Assembly (NCBI GenBank): GCA_025504975.1
Contig: JANUWI010000005.1
Span: forward strand, 496,001 to 560,000
Origin: Plenodomus lindquistii
Taxonomy: Eukaryota; Ascomycota; Dothideomycetes; Pleosporales; Leptosphaeriaceae
Reading direction: 5' to 3'
Length of the DNA: 64,000 bases
The translations under genes and the position numbers were made by a program. This document shows, one piece after another, positions 1 through 10,731 of the stretch. The notes under the pieces are model-generated. The model did no database searches and was not told where the DNA came from. It saw only the letters and a program-made list of their open reading frames with translations. How positions within the stretch are numbered: the stretch's first letter is position 1; the number at the start of each line of letters is the position of its first letter.

Positions 1-389
1 TCCTGCGCCGTCGCCCCTCGCTGCCTCTCTGCTGCGCCGCCAGCCTGCGCCCACGGGACGATCATCTCGCCAAGATCGGTACATGGACGACCTGGACACC
101 AAATCCTGTCGCACTTGACCTGCAGATACACGCCTCCTCTGTCCGACCCTGCCCTGTTTCTGCTGCATCACGACAATCCACTGCGAAATGTGCACGCTCT
201 CCTGCCCGCCTCGCATCTAGACTGCCCATTCTCCGCCGCCCGCAGCATACCCTCCAGCCTCCACGCCCCCAGCCGCCGTCGGACCTCCGCCCTTTGCTGC
301 ACTGCGCAACCACCTCGACAGCAGGCCGGATGCGTACGTGACAGGCACCGGCAGCCAGTGCAACAACCCCCGCGCCGCAGTCCGCCGCC
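1..389. other. 5' flank of the kelch gene
   Basis: C-rich and CT-rich sequence upstream of the kelch gene. It looks like a fungal core promoter and 5' leader. Long open frames on both strands here are low-complexity and proline/arginine/serine-rich, and I take them as composition artefacts. No TATA box stands out. Confidence 0.5.
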
Positions 390-3300
390 ATGTCGTTCCT
401 GTTTGGCAAGAAGAACAAGCCCTCGCCCAGCGCACTCCCGCCGGCCACGCGGGACATCACCTCGTCGCATGGCCAGGCACCGCAACCGCAGCCCGCATCG
501 CTCAACGGCGCCGCCACCCGCGATGTCAGCGCCGAGAAGAACCGTGCCGGCGCGCAGTCGCAGTCGCAGTCGCAGTCGCAGACGCAGACGCCCACGCCCA
601 GCGGCAGCGTTAACAACTCGCTCAGCTCGCTGCAGAACCAGGGCCTGTCCAACACGCCTGAGCCCAAGGCGTTGCGCGATCGGACAGAGCCCAATGGCCA
701 GGTATGTAGCCATCTTGTCCGCTTCCCTACACTGGTGCCATTGCTGACTCGGTGCAGAGTGCGCCCGCCAGAATCGCTGCTGGGCCCTCTCCCGAATCGC
801 CCTATCCGTGGTCTTCACGCCGCCTCAACTTCACGGCAGGCAACCCCTTCCCTCGTTACGGCGCCGCAATCAACGCCACAGCCTCCAAGGATGGCACCAT
901 CTACCTCATGGGAGGTCTGGTGGGCGGCGCAACCGTCAAGGGCGACCTATGGCTGACCGAAATGGGCAACGGCAGTCTGGCCTGCTACCCCATCTCCACC
1001 ACAGGAGACGGCCCAGGCCCCCGTGTAGGCCACGCCAGTCTGCTCGTGGGCAATGCCTTCATCGTTTTCGGAGGCGACACCAAGTTGGCGGATAATGATG
1101 ATCTGGACGACACGCTGTATCTTCTAAACACATGTGAGTTGGAGGCAAATGCGCGCACGTCTTTCATGCTGACAGCAACTAGCAACGAAACATTGGTCGC
1201 GCGCTCTCCCGCAGGGTCCCCGTCCCACCGGACGCTACGGGCACACTCTCAACATACTGGGTTCCAAGATCTACATCTTCGGCGGTCAGGTGGAAGGCTT
1301 CTTCTTCAACGACCTCGTTGCCTTCGATTTGAACTCGCTACAGTCCTCTGCCAGTCGCTGGGAAGTCTTGCTGCCAAATACCAAGGAGCACGTGTCTCCA
1401 CAGGGCCGGGCACCACCTGCCCGCACGAACCACTCTGTTGTGACCTGGAACGACAAACTATACCTTTTTGGTGGTACTGACGGCATAACTTGGTTCAACG
1501 ATGTCTGGACCTACGAGCCGCGCTCCAATTCCTGGACTGAGCTCGATTGCATTGGCTATATCCCCGTGGCTCGTGAGGGACACTCGGCCGCCCTTGTGAA
1601 TGACACCATGTACATCTTTGGAGGACGAACTCAAGAAGGCGTGGACTTGGGAGATTTGGCAGCCTTCCGGATATCTTCTCGCCGCTGGTACATGTTTCAA
1701 AACATGGGACATTCGCCCTCTGCTCGTTCAGGACACAGCATGACTTCGTTTGGAAAACACGTCGTCGTTTTGGCAGGAGAACCCAGCTCCTCCGTGGCTG
1801 ACAGAAACGAGCTCAGTCTCGGCTATATCCTCGATACCTCCAAAATCAGGTATCCGCCCAACGAAAGCGCCCCTCCTCCACAAGCTCAGAATACACAGCG
1901 AAAGCTCAGCGGAGGTGAAAAGGGCAATTTCTCTGGAAAGGCTACGTCACCTCCCACAAGGGAAAGCATGATGCCTGGACAACAGCAGATGCGAGCTCCA
2001 GATGGTATGGGCATGGGCATGGGCATGGGCGGCGCTGTAGGTCCAGTCGGTTCGCGACTTCCTCGTGCCGCCGGTCAGCAACCTCCTGGTCCCCCACCTA
2101 TGCAGCAGCCACCCCAACCGAGAATGAACGGGCCTAATCCGCAGATGATGGCAAATGGCCGAGCAAAAACACCTACCAAGAATGACCGAGCCTATGGTCC
2201 ACCCGTCGATACTGGAGCGGTTGCGCAAGAAAGAGAAAATTTCTCGCCAACGGTTCGAGAAAGCCCATCCAATGACGTGCAACGTAAGGCATCCGATGCT
2301 ATCAGTCAGAGAACCCCTAAAGAATCAATGGATACTTCGCGCTCTGCCAGCATTGTATCCCGCAACACCTCACGTTCCCACCGGCAACAGCCATCTCAAG
2401 AAAGTACGGAGCACTCGGCGCGACAATCGTTGGAGAACCAACATCAGCGCGGGCCAAGCCGTGACGTCGAACCTGTTTCAATTGACAGTGGAGTGGGTGC
2501 ATCGCCTGCTGTCGGTCAACACAATGATGAACTCGCTCGTGAGCTCGAGACAGTCAAAAGTCGCAACGCTTGGTATGCCTCTGAACTGGTCCTTGCGCGC
2601 AAAGCAGGTTACAACCCAGGCTCGTCGACAAGCCCAGTCTTCGATGAGCGATCTGCAGAAGCGTTCCATGAGGAAGACAAACCGTTACTGGAGGCTCTAC
2701 TCAAGATGAAGGCCGAACTTGAACGTGTTCAGGCGTCCATCACAGCCCAAGGCGAAGATGCTGCCAAGAGGATTGCAGAAGTCGAGAGACAGCGAGACGC
2801 AGCTGTGAACGAGGCAATCTACGCAAAGACCAAGCTCGCGGCCCACGGTGGCGCAAGTCACAATGGTACACCGCAACCTGACGCAGTTCGCAGTGCTGGA
2901 ACACCCGACATGGATCGTATGCAGGATATGAACCGTCGACTAGCAGCATCGTTGGCAGCGCAAGCTGAATTGTCTACTAAATTCGAACAATTGTCACATC
3001 AAATCGAAGCGGAGCGAAAGGCAAAGCAACTCGCTGAAGAAACTGCGGAAGCGGCGCAAAAACGTGTACAAGAACTTGATTCAACCCGTCAAAAAGCTAC
3101 GGCGGAGTCGGAGAGGTTGCGCGCCGAACTACACGAAGCGGAACGCATAGTACGAGAGGTGTCCACGTCCGCTGCCGAAGCCGAAACTTCCTCCAAGCTT
3201 CTGACAGTCGACAATCAGGAGCTCACTGCTAAGGTTGCCCGCATTTCCGAAGAGTCAAAGACACATGCCAACGTCCTTCAAAACTTGCGCGACGCAGTCC

Positions 3301-4964
3301 TCGCATCTTCAGAGAAGTCTGCGCTATTAGAGAAGAAGCTGGAGGATGAGCAGACACAAAGCGAAAGTCTTATGCAAAAACTTGCGCAGCTTCGTGCAGA
3401 ACACGAAGCCCAAGTGGTCGAGCTCGAAACAGCAACTCAAAGACTACGCAATGCCGAAGAACTGGCAGAGAGACATGCTGAAGAGGCCCGCCATCATCAA
3501 CAAGCTGTTCTTTCTGGGCTGGGGGCCATGACCAACAGATCACTAGGCGATGAGGATGCTGTTGACGAACGGGTTGCCATATTGCAGCAACAAATGGAGG
3601 CCGCTCATGCCATGGCTCGACGTCATCAAACTGCTGCTGACCAAGCTTCCGAGAAGCTTCGTCGCGCAGAAGAACGAATTGCGGGTCTGGAGGCATATCA
3701 AGAGCAGTCAAGTCGCGAGGGCTTGACAATTAGGAAGCAGCTGCAGCAATCAATGCGGGACATGCAGGCTGCGGATGCCGAGAAGGTGGATCTTCGCCAG
3801 CAGCATGAGCGACTACGCCTCGAGAGCAATGCTTTTGAAGTCCAGCTCAAGACACTCAAGAACTTGCTGGAAGAGCGAGGTATGAATGTGCATGATGCCC
3901 GTCGTTCGAGGGTGCTTGACAGTCCAAACTCCAGGTTCGGCACTCCCGAACTCAATCGAGTGCGCGAGTTAGAGCAGCAAGTCGATTCCATGAACAAGAC
4001 GCATGAGGAGCTACGAGCTGTCTTTGAACAGCGGGAGCACGAAGTAAGCAAAGAATGGGAGGAAAAACTACAAGCGTTACACAACGATCATCAGGCCGCG
4101 GTGAAATATCTCCGCGGAACGGAGAAAATGCTTGCCAAGATGAAGCAAGAACTTGATCGTTACAAGACCGCAAACTCCAAGTTGGAGGAAGAGCTCACCC
4201 AAGCAAGGCAAGATCACGGCATGGCTCGTGAGCAGACTGCAGGATGGGAGAAAGAACGAAGCACACTTCGCGATGCGCAGGACAAAATGAAAGCCACCAT
4301 TGCGCGTCTCGAGGATCAATTGTCGAAAATGCAAGCCGACTTGTCAGCTGCTCGCGAGCAGGCTGAAATCGCTACCCAGGACACAAGGCAAGCCGAGTCT
4401 GTTGCCAACCAAACACGTGCCGATTTGGAGACGCTTCGCCGTCAGTACAGCCTTGTCGAAGAGCGCGCTCGTGAAGCTGAGAGCCGCGTACAAATATTCC
4501 TGGATCAATTTGAATCATCCGTCGACAACTATCGTCGGCAATCGCAGGTGCCAGCAGGCAGTACCAATGGAGTTGAGCTTGGTCGCCGCGCTACACACGA
4601 CAGTGTCGCTTCAGCCGAGTCTTTATACAGTAACCAGGACGACACCAATAATCTCGATGCCGCCAACCGTCCATCCACGGCTACAAATCGCAATTCAATG
4701 GCTCTGGACAGCCTTGCTTCTGAGCTTGACGCTTTGAGAAGTCACTGGGAAACTACGAACAAGGCATATCGCCTTAGCGATCGCTTCGACTTTGAGCCTT
4801 CTGTGGCAGGTGACCACAATGACGGCAGCGAATCGCCCACACTTTGGAAAGGAATGATGACTGACAATGATACCAAGCAAAAGGCGCCCGAAAAGAAAGA
4901 CATTGATTTCACGCGATCAGATTCTTCTACCGTTGGAGGTGCAGCAGGACTTCCTGTTGCCTAG
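390..4964 (+). CDS. teaA: Kelch-repeat, coiled-coil cell-end marker (Tea1/TeaA-like)
   Basis: Exons 390-701, 758-1133 and 1183-4964 give 1489 aa. The second junction (1134-1182, 49 nt) is set by frame: it joins LLNT to STKHWSR and restores a kelch blade. Residues 1-150 are disordered, with a QS/QT repeat. Residues about 150-430 carry at least five kelch strands (IYLMGG, IVFGG, IYIFGG, LYLFGG, MYIFGG). A disordered linker with an MG repeat follows, then coiled coil from about 660 to 1355. The order of kelch propeller then long coiled coil, and the size, match Tea1/TeaA proteins (Aspergillus TeaA is of similar length). These ride microtubule plus ends to the cell tip and mark the site of polarised growth. 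Family assignment is strong; orthology to TeaA rather than a Kel1-like paralogue is inferred. Confidence 0.88.
553..596 (+). repeat. CAGTCG hexanucleotide repeat in coding exon 1
   Basis: About four tandem CAGTCG units followed by two CAGACG units encode alternating Gln-Ser then Gln-Thr in the disordered N terminus of the kelch protein. The tract is open on both strands and produces spurious antisense frames. It could vary in length between isolates. Confidence 0.85.
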
Positions 4965-6013
4965 TTCATGATTTATACTTTTCTCACGGCGTTGCTCAAT
5001 GTTCTTGAGCAGTTTGGTGGTTTACCGTGATCCCATAACAAGTGGATCTTTCCTTGGCGCAAGTTTGATGGTGTCACCCATGGTCTTAATGTTAAATTTT
5101 CCACTGCTGCTTCATGGTTGCGGTATGCCTTGTACTATACCACTTGTTTTTGGAGATTTTTGGGTAGATTGCTTTTGGCACTCCCATCGTTTTGTTGAGA
5201 ATCTCATGCTGTGTTCTGATCGTAACGTGCCGTTCCCAAGGTCTACTGTTTCTCGCTCGCGCGGTAGGCGGTGCCTGTCCACCTCAACTTCTCACTCCCT
5301 CACGACAGATGGCATCTCTCTACGCAATTTTTACCTACAATCATTGACCAATGCCTGCCCGAGTTTCTTTGCCTCCATATCTTCTTGTGACCACGACGGC
5401 TTGCCTCCCTTCATGAGCACCCACATTTTCCACCAGGTGAAGGTGAACCTACCTCCTCACCCACTATCACCTCACAGCCGCCAAGCCTCTCTGCGTAACA
5501 ATACTTACCAATAGACCGACCAACACCGCGCAGGTTTTCCAAACCTACAATAGAACCGTGAACCGGCAGCTCCACATATACCAGCACACTGGGTCCCCAG
5601 CCCACGCAGCCCTATTGTTCAGGTTAGCAAAATGGAGCTCTATTGTGAGATGAGCTGAACCGCCCTCTGCTCACCCGCCAACGTTTTTCCTCCTCCACGT
5701 CTGTTCCATTTCTCATTCACATTCAATACACCACTTTGTTCGGTTCGGTTCGACTTCGATTCATCGGCGCAGGTCGCCTGCTACTTTTCCCCATTTCTTC
5801 ACTTTCTTGTGTTGTATCTTCGGTTTCGATTTCTGTCTGGTCTCTGACGCTGAGCGTCTTTGGATCTTGACAACCCTTCTTCTCTTCGCTTCTTCCCTGC
5901 GACGAACAAGTCTAGTACTTGGTTCGTGTTCTCGGCGACGCATATCTTTTCGCAACTTCTCAACTGCTCAACTTACGACGATACGATATTTCAATTCGCT
6001 TCAATCCGGCGAG
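4965..6013 (+). other. Intergenic: 3' region of kelch gene and promoter of next gene
   Basis: A T-rich stretch up to about 5170 fits the 3' UTR of the kelch gene. A CT-rich tract from about 5230 to 5960 fits the promoter and leader of the gene starting at 6014. An open frame at 4999-5514 has no recognisable domain and poor composition. I see no other gene. Confidence 0.5.
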
Positions 6014-8394
6014 ATGTCTTTACCAAAAGACTACCCCGACAATCCTTCCTTTGATGACATTGAGTTCGATCAATCGATCTTATTTGGCGTCTCCCCTCCC
6101 CCTAGTCAAACCTGGAATACCACGGCGAGCTTTGACCAGCCGCACGTTGCGCTTCACCACGTTGACGACATCATCTATAACGGGTTCGACCTCAACTCCA
6201 ATATCTATGGTGATCCCAATTCTTCTTCCCCGCTTCTCAATCAAGACCTGTTCGGATTTGGCACATACGACGGTACCACGAACGACATCAGTTCGGCCGG
6301 TTGGAATCCCAATAACGGCGACGCCCTTGGAATACAGTATGATCAATCAGCCCTACCAGTTAAGCAGTATTCCTTCAACCAGACGTTCGTCAATCCGCGT
6401 CTTGTGGAGACCCAGTCGTCTCCTGTCGACAGCGTCATTCCCAGTGGCATGCAGCAAGATCAAGAGGTTCAGCAGACTCAGCAATCCAGCGTTGCCAACG
6501 ACTTTTCTGGAAATAATGAAGTCCCTCAATTTCCCAGCCCGAATAAGAGTCAGCTCGTACGTGTCTCAGAGCTTGGAGAAGGTCTAGAGCAGACCAACCA
6601 CAACTCTGAGCGTGAAGATCAGACCAACGGCGAACATGAGCCTCAGGAGCGTCACCATCCCGTCCAGTCCATCGAGCCAGTCAACGTCAGTCTTAATACC
6701 ACATATCCATCTGGAGGCGAGCTACCCGAAACCACCGCAAGGTCCACTTCCAATCAGATTGACGACATCCAGCGCGTCCAGGCCATGGCCCGAGCCTCCA
6801 ACATGAGCAAGGAACAGAAAGAGCAAGCGCTTGCTGTTCTTCAAAAACTCGATCCCACAGTCTTGGAGGCTTATGTGACCAAGCACAAGCACCACAAGAA
6901 GATGCTTGCAAAGGCATCCGTCAACCTTGGCCAGGGCCCTAACTTGAACATGGTCACTCAGCCTCAATACGGAGCAACGAACATCGACATGAACACTCAG
7001 TCAACAGGACATGGTATATTAGGACCACCTGCCCCCAGGTCTCAGGGCCCCAACACGTCATCCCTTGGACCCATCATGCAGCCTCCAAGTACCCTCTACA
7101 ACACGCAACCTGGTATTATCAACAACAACAACAACAACAACAACGGATATTGCGCTGGTCTTCTCAACAATGTCCCGCAATATGAATATCCCCAGATCTA
7201 CTCTGGGCGTTCCGACACTTCTCAATCTGCACGTTCCCACATCTGCCCTTCCGAGTTCAGCAGTGGCTCGCAATCTGGATACTCCAGTGCTCCCACTTCA
7301 CTTGCATCCGGTTCTCGGCTCTCGAAGATGCCTTCTCAAACTGCCTTGAGTAATGGCACGCAGTCTGCACCGAACCACGGTCCTCAGGCAAGCTACACCA
7401 AAGCTTCACGTTCCAGGCGTTCCAATGCAGCATCATCGATTGGTTCTAACTCTCATGTCTCAAAGACGCCCTCGCAGTCTATGATGACCATGCAGCATAC
7501 CCCAGTCCCAGCCATGGTTCAAAATATGCCACCTCCCACTGGCAATGGTTACCAGCTTCAGGACATTTTCCAGCTGGCGCCTGGAGCTGTTGCCCAGGAC
7601 TGCGATACCACCATGACCGAAGCTACATACCGCCCTACCAACGATGACTTCACCCCAACTAGTCCTACCGCTCAAAAGCCCGCCTACGCAGGATACGCCG
7701 CCTTCTTCCGGTCTTCAGCAGCAGCCACCGCACACCGCAAGAGCACTCGCATCCCCCCAAAAAAGCTAGCCCCAGATGTCCAGCGCGTCATCCGCTATGG
7801 TCGTACGCATTCCCATTTCCCCCCTGCTTTCATTGCAAAACAGTACTAACATCACATCCAGGCCCATACTGGGTCCGCCGCATCTACGACTCCATGATCG
7901 ACATTTCCGACATCTCGGACAGCGCATCCTCAATCCACCGCACGCGCTTCGTCAACCCAGCCAAAGTCGACTGGCCCTTTAGCCCCCGAGACCTCGAAGC
8001 CACCGCGCACCACATCTTCGATACCGCCATTGCCGTCCACACCGTCGGCTGGACGCGAGTCAAGGTATACCACAAGCACGCTGTGCGCGGCAAGTTGGTT
8101 GACCATGGCGAGTTGAGCTTGGAGGCCCGGCTGAATAGGATTTGCAAGTGTCTGAAGCGTAGCAAGGCTACGGTTGATGATGCGCTGCGGGGAGGTGTGA
8201 CGTTGGCGTTGCTGTGTGATAATGCGAGTGCGAGGGAGGCGACTAAGGAGTCTAATAATGCGGGGAATCGGAAGAGGGGGATCCGTTTGGGGGAACAGAG
8301 GAAGCTTGCCAAGTCGAAGAAGGAGGTCCAGGTTCAGGATGATCAGGAGGACGACCAGGAGGTTGAGCAGGAGGATGACGACAACGAGGAGTGA
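6014..8394 (+). CDS. Q/N/S-rich protein of unknown function
   Basis: Exons 6014-7799 and 7862-8394 give 772 aa. The intron (62 nt) has a GTCGTA donor, a TACTAAC branch site and a clean AG. The ATG at 6014 (MSLPKDYPD) is chosen because the open frame before it has no ATG and looks like leader sequence. Most of the protein is low-complexity: Gln, Asn, Ser and Pro rich, with a poly-Asn run from AAC repeats near 7120-7146. The only compact part is C-terminal, starting near KSTRIPPKK and continuing through YWVRRIYDSM and about 150 residues that look folded (helical), followed by a strongly acidic tail (DDQEDDQEVEQEDDD). I recognise no family. The pattern (disordered activator-like N terminus, basic patch, acidic tail) would suit a nuclear regulator, but that is speculation. 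Confidence 0.75.
7120..7146 (+). repeat. AAC trinucleotide repeat (poly-Asn)
   Basis: Seven or eight tandem AAC codons inside the unknown Q/N-rich gene encode a poly-asparagine run. Such microsatellites are often length-polymorphic. Confidence 0.85.
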
Positions 8395-8719
8395 TTTTGA
8401 TATGGATGATGGTTTGACAATTGGGAGGTTGAAAGATTGAACTTTGAAGGATCTTTGGCGTTTGGAGGAACGATTGAGGATTTCGGTATGACATGGACCT
8501 GGGTGCGATACCTCGTTGACGACACATATTTTGGAGCTGGTCTCTTCCACCGTCGACATTAGTATCTCCTGCATTTGGTATCAGGCGTTGGGTCGGGATA
8601 GGCATTTATGATCCGATGCCCCGACGACATCCCCCTCTTATGGATTGGATGATCGCTTCGACCTCACGCCCACGACGCAGATATTATCCTGCATTGCCAC
8701 AGAGCACTATTTTGTACTA
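8395..8719. other. Convergent 3' intergenic region
   Basis: Lies between the stop codons of the unknown protein (plus strand) and the small mitochondrial protein (minus strand). It holds only 3' UTR-like sequence. No inverted repeat or gene was seen. Confidence 0.5.
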
Positions 8720-9407
8720 TTAGTAAAACTTTACACCACCGAGACTTTCCACCTTGATGCGTGCTTCTTGTTCTTTTTGCTCATCTCCAACTAATCTTGC
8801 ATCTTCTGCCTCGGCCTCTGCAGCCTGTCTCAACGCTTTCTTCTTCTTTTTGCTTTGGAAGAGCGCCTCTTCGTCTTTGACTTGTTTCAACACTGTTATC
8901 GCGTTAGCAGCTATCCCGGTGGTTGAAATGGAAAGATGACATACCCTCCGCCCAAGCCTTCTCACTCTCCCCATCTCCCGTCCCCAACACACCCTCTACA
9001 TCCACCTTCTCCCCACTCTGCACCCTCTCTATGACTTCCTTTAGAATCCCAATCTTGGCATCTGCCTTGCGTAGACTCTGCGCCCGCTCTTGTTTCAGCC
9101 ACAGCACTTGGATTGCCTGGCTTCCTACTAGCAGAGAGAGGATTATATAGGGTGTAGCGGGGTTCCATGTCCGACTTGGTGGTTGAGAGGTATCGGTTGT
9201 TGCGTTTTGGGATCGGAGGGGTTTCGGAATCATGGTGGCCCAGAAACTAGGGCGGAGGATCGTGGGGACGGAGAGGTGTCGTGATTGCGAGTGTGGTTGT
9301 GGGCATGGTGGTGATGGGATGAGAGCGGTTCGTGGGCGTGCACGTGTATGTGGGAGGAGGGTTGTCCGTGGGAGGGGGAGCTGGCGCAGTATTCGTGAGG
9401 TTTCCAT
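8720..9407 (-). CDS. Small mitochondrial single-pass membrane protein (DUF5321-like)
   Basis: Exons 9407-8945 and 8892-8720 (intron 8893-8944, 52 nt) give 211 aa. The first about 55 residues are rich in Arg, Ser and Pro with almost no acidic residues, as in a mitochondrial presequence. Then come a conserved-looking RPSFW..MIPKPLR segment, one hydrophobic helix (YIILSLLVGSQAIQVLWL) and a charged helix (RKADAKIGILKEVIERV) with GTGDGESEKAW, ending in a Lys/Glu-rich coiled coil. This matches my memory of the fungal DUF5321 family of unknown function. A mitochondrial inner-membrane location is inferred from the presequence and single helix. An alternative start at the internal MIPKP would lose the targeting signal. 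It diverges from the thioesterase gene across 273 bp. Confidence 0.8.
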
Positions 9408-9680
9408 TGTGCTGTGTGTGTTCTGTATGGCTGCCGTGTGTGCGGTGTCTTGGTGTCTCGATTGGCTGTTTGGTGTTGCGGATTAGTCTTCACGGTCTGA
9501 TGTGTTCATCGCCGACACTCGACTTTTCGATGAGACATGGGGCTAAAAGGGGTTTAGCGTCAGGGTCCGTCGGAGATACCGGGGTTCATGGTGCAGGTGG
9601 TATATGCCATCGCTGTGTCCCTGAACGTGTCAAAGGCTCATTCTTTATCGTTTCTGTGTTTCTTGTTTTCAAATCGCAAT

Positions 9681-10459
9681 ATGGGGGCAAGCAAAGAGGA
9701 CCCGACTCCGGAGCAGAAGATACAGCAGTGGTTTGAGAAGACTACTGTGGAGGATTACGATGTGTGATTGATACACAACTCGATTTGATAAGATGCTGGA
9801 TGCTGATACTCAAGTAGTATCACGATGCGACGATCGCGAAGATACTGAAGCTGGAGGAAGTGTCTATCGCGCCTACGGGTGAAGCAACGACGGTGTTCAG
9901 TTTCATTGTTCCTCATACGCTATGCAGGTAAGACATGCCCATTACTCTATATTGATCACGAAGACGCTGACCATTCACCAGTAAGTGACTCTTTCGAATC
10001 GGGCGCGTCAACGCATGATTATGCATGACAAATCTGATCATCGTGGCATTGTCAGATTTCGGCAACAACCTTCATGGCGGCGCCGTCGCGTTGATATTCG
10101 ACATCACCACATCTTTGGCCATCATAGCGCAGACTCGCGAAGGCTTTTGGGACAGAGGGCATGTCTCTCGCACTCGGTACGTATATCTTCCTTAGAAATA
10201 GAAACTTTTGATCTCTAACATTGGAGTAGTAAGTTGTTCGGCCAGGGCCGTAGTTTGCAAACTGATGCTTTGGACAGTCAACTGCACTTATCTTAGGCCG
10301 GCCCCTGAAGGCACAAAGGTCTTTGTCGAGAGTAAGGTTGTTCATCTGGGACAGCGGATGGGTCAGACGACGGGAACGATGAGATTGGGGTCAAAGGATG
10401 GGAAAGTCGCGTATACGTGTGAGCATGGGAAGGCCAACGTAGGAGGTTCGAGCTTATAG
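9681..10459 (+). CDS. HotDog-fold thioesterase with two stwintrons
   Basis: Exons 9681-9761, 9818-9926, 10056-10175 and 10278-10459 give 163 aa. The HotDog core is clear: CNFGNNLHGGAVALIFD at about residues 63-79, then TTSLAI, SRTLNCTYLRPAPEG and a C-terminal strand. This is the PaaI/ACOT13 layout, whose members hydrolyse acyl-CoA thioesters; the substrate here is unknown. The first intron (9762-9817, 56 nt) has a weak GTGTGA donor. The other two interruptions (129 and 102 nt) cannot be removed as single GT-AG introns without shifting the frame. Each resolves exactly as a twin intron in which an internal intron splits the external donor after its first G. The resulting exons read continuously through the conserved motif. 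Gene predictors will probably truncate or mis-frame this gene. Confidence 0.87.
9927..10055 (+). other. Stwintron 1 ([D1,2] type) in thioesterase gene
   Basis: The internal intron is 9928-9981 (54 nt; GTAAGA donor, GCTGAC branch site, CACCAG acceptor). Its removal joins G9927 to T9982 and creates a consensus GTAAGTG donor for an external intron that ends at 10055 (CTGAT branch site, GTCAG acceptor; 75 nt after internal splicing). Exon 2 then ends TGC-A and exon 3 begins AT-TTC, giving Cys-Asn-Phe-Gly in the conserved motif. Removing 9928-10055 as one intron leaves an extra base and shifts the frame. Confidence 0.87.
10176..10277 (+). other. Stwintron 2 ([D1,2] type) in thioesterase gene
   Basis: The internal intron is 10177-10229 (53 nt; GTACGT donor, CTCTAAC branch site, GAGTAG acceptor). 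Removing it joins G10176 to T10230 and makes a GTAAGTT donor for an external intron ending at 10277 (CTGATG branch site, GGACAG acceptor; 49 nt). Exon 3 ends ACT-C and exon 4 begins TC-AAC, giving Thr-Leu-Asn in the family-typical SRTLN strand. A single-intron reading again leaves one extra base. Confidence 0.87.
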
Positions 10460-10731
10460 ACAGCACGCAGATGTAGATCGCGTTAGTATTAATAACCACC
10501 TTGTTCATAGTCTGTTGTCTGCAGTGGCAGGGATACATCAAGTGTATGGGCGCAAGTGATGCATCAAGGACGTCTAGGTAGAGCGCGAGTGGAGCCTGCT
10601 GGCTGCCCCAACTCCCCAGATGTCATGCCAAGCCCAAGCATGCGACTACGCGACCATGCGACTTGGACGTTCCGCTGAACCCGAGCGGCACCCAATTTCT
10701 GAGCCGTCGCATTAGCGCATTTCGTCTTGCA

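Noticed and set aside
62..818. Long overlapping frames on the minus strand at the left edge
   Set aside because: They mirror the low-complexity CAG/CGA-rich first exon and leader of the kelch gene.
4999..5514. 171-codon open frame downstream of the kelch gene
   Set aside because: T-rich then CT-rich composition expected of 3' UTR and promoter, and no domain.
9982..9984. A 3-nt exon (TAA) between two ordinary introns in the thioesterase gene
   Set aside because: It leaves the downstream HotDog frame shifted by one base, whereas the stwintron reading fits exactly.
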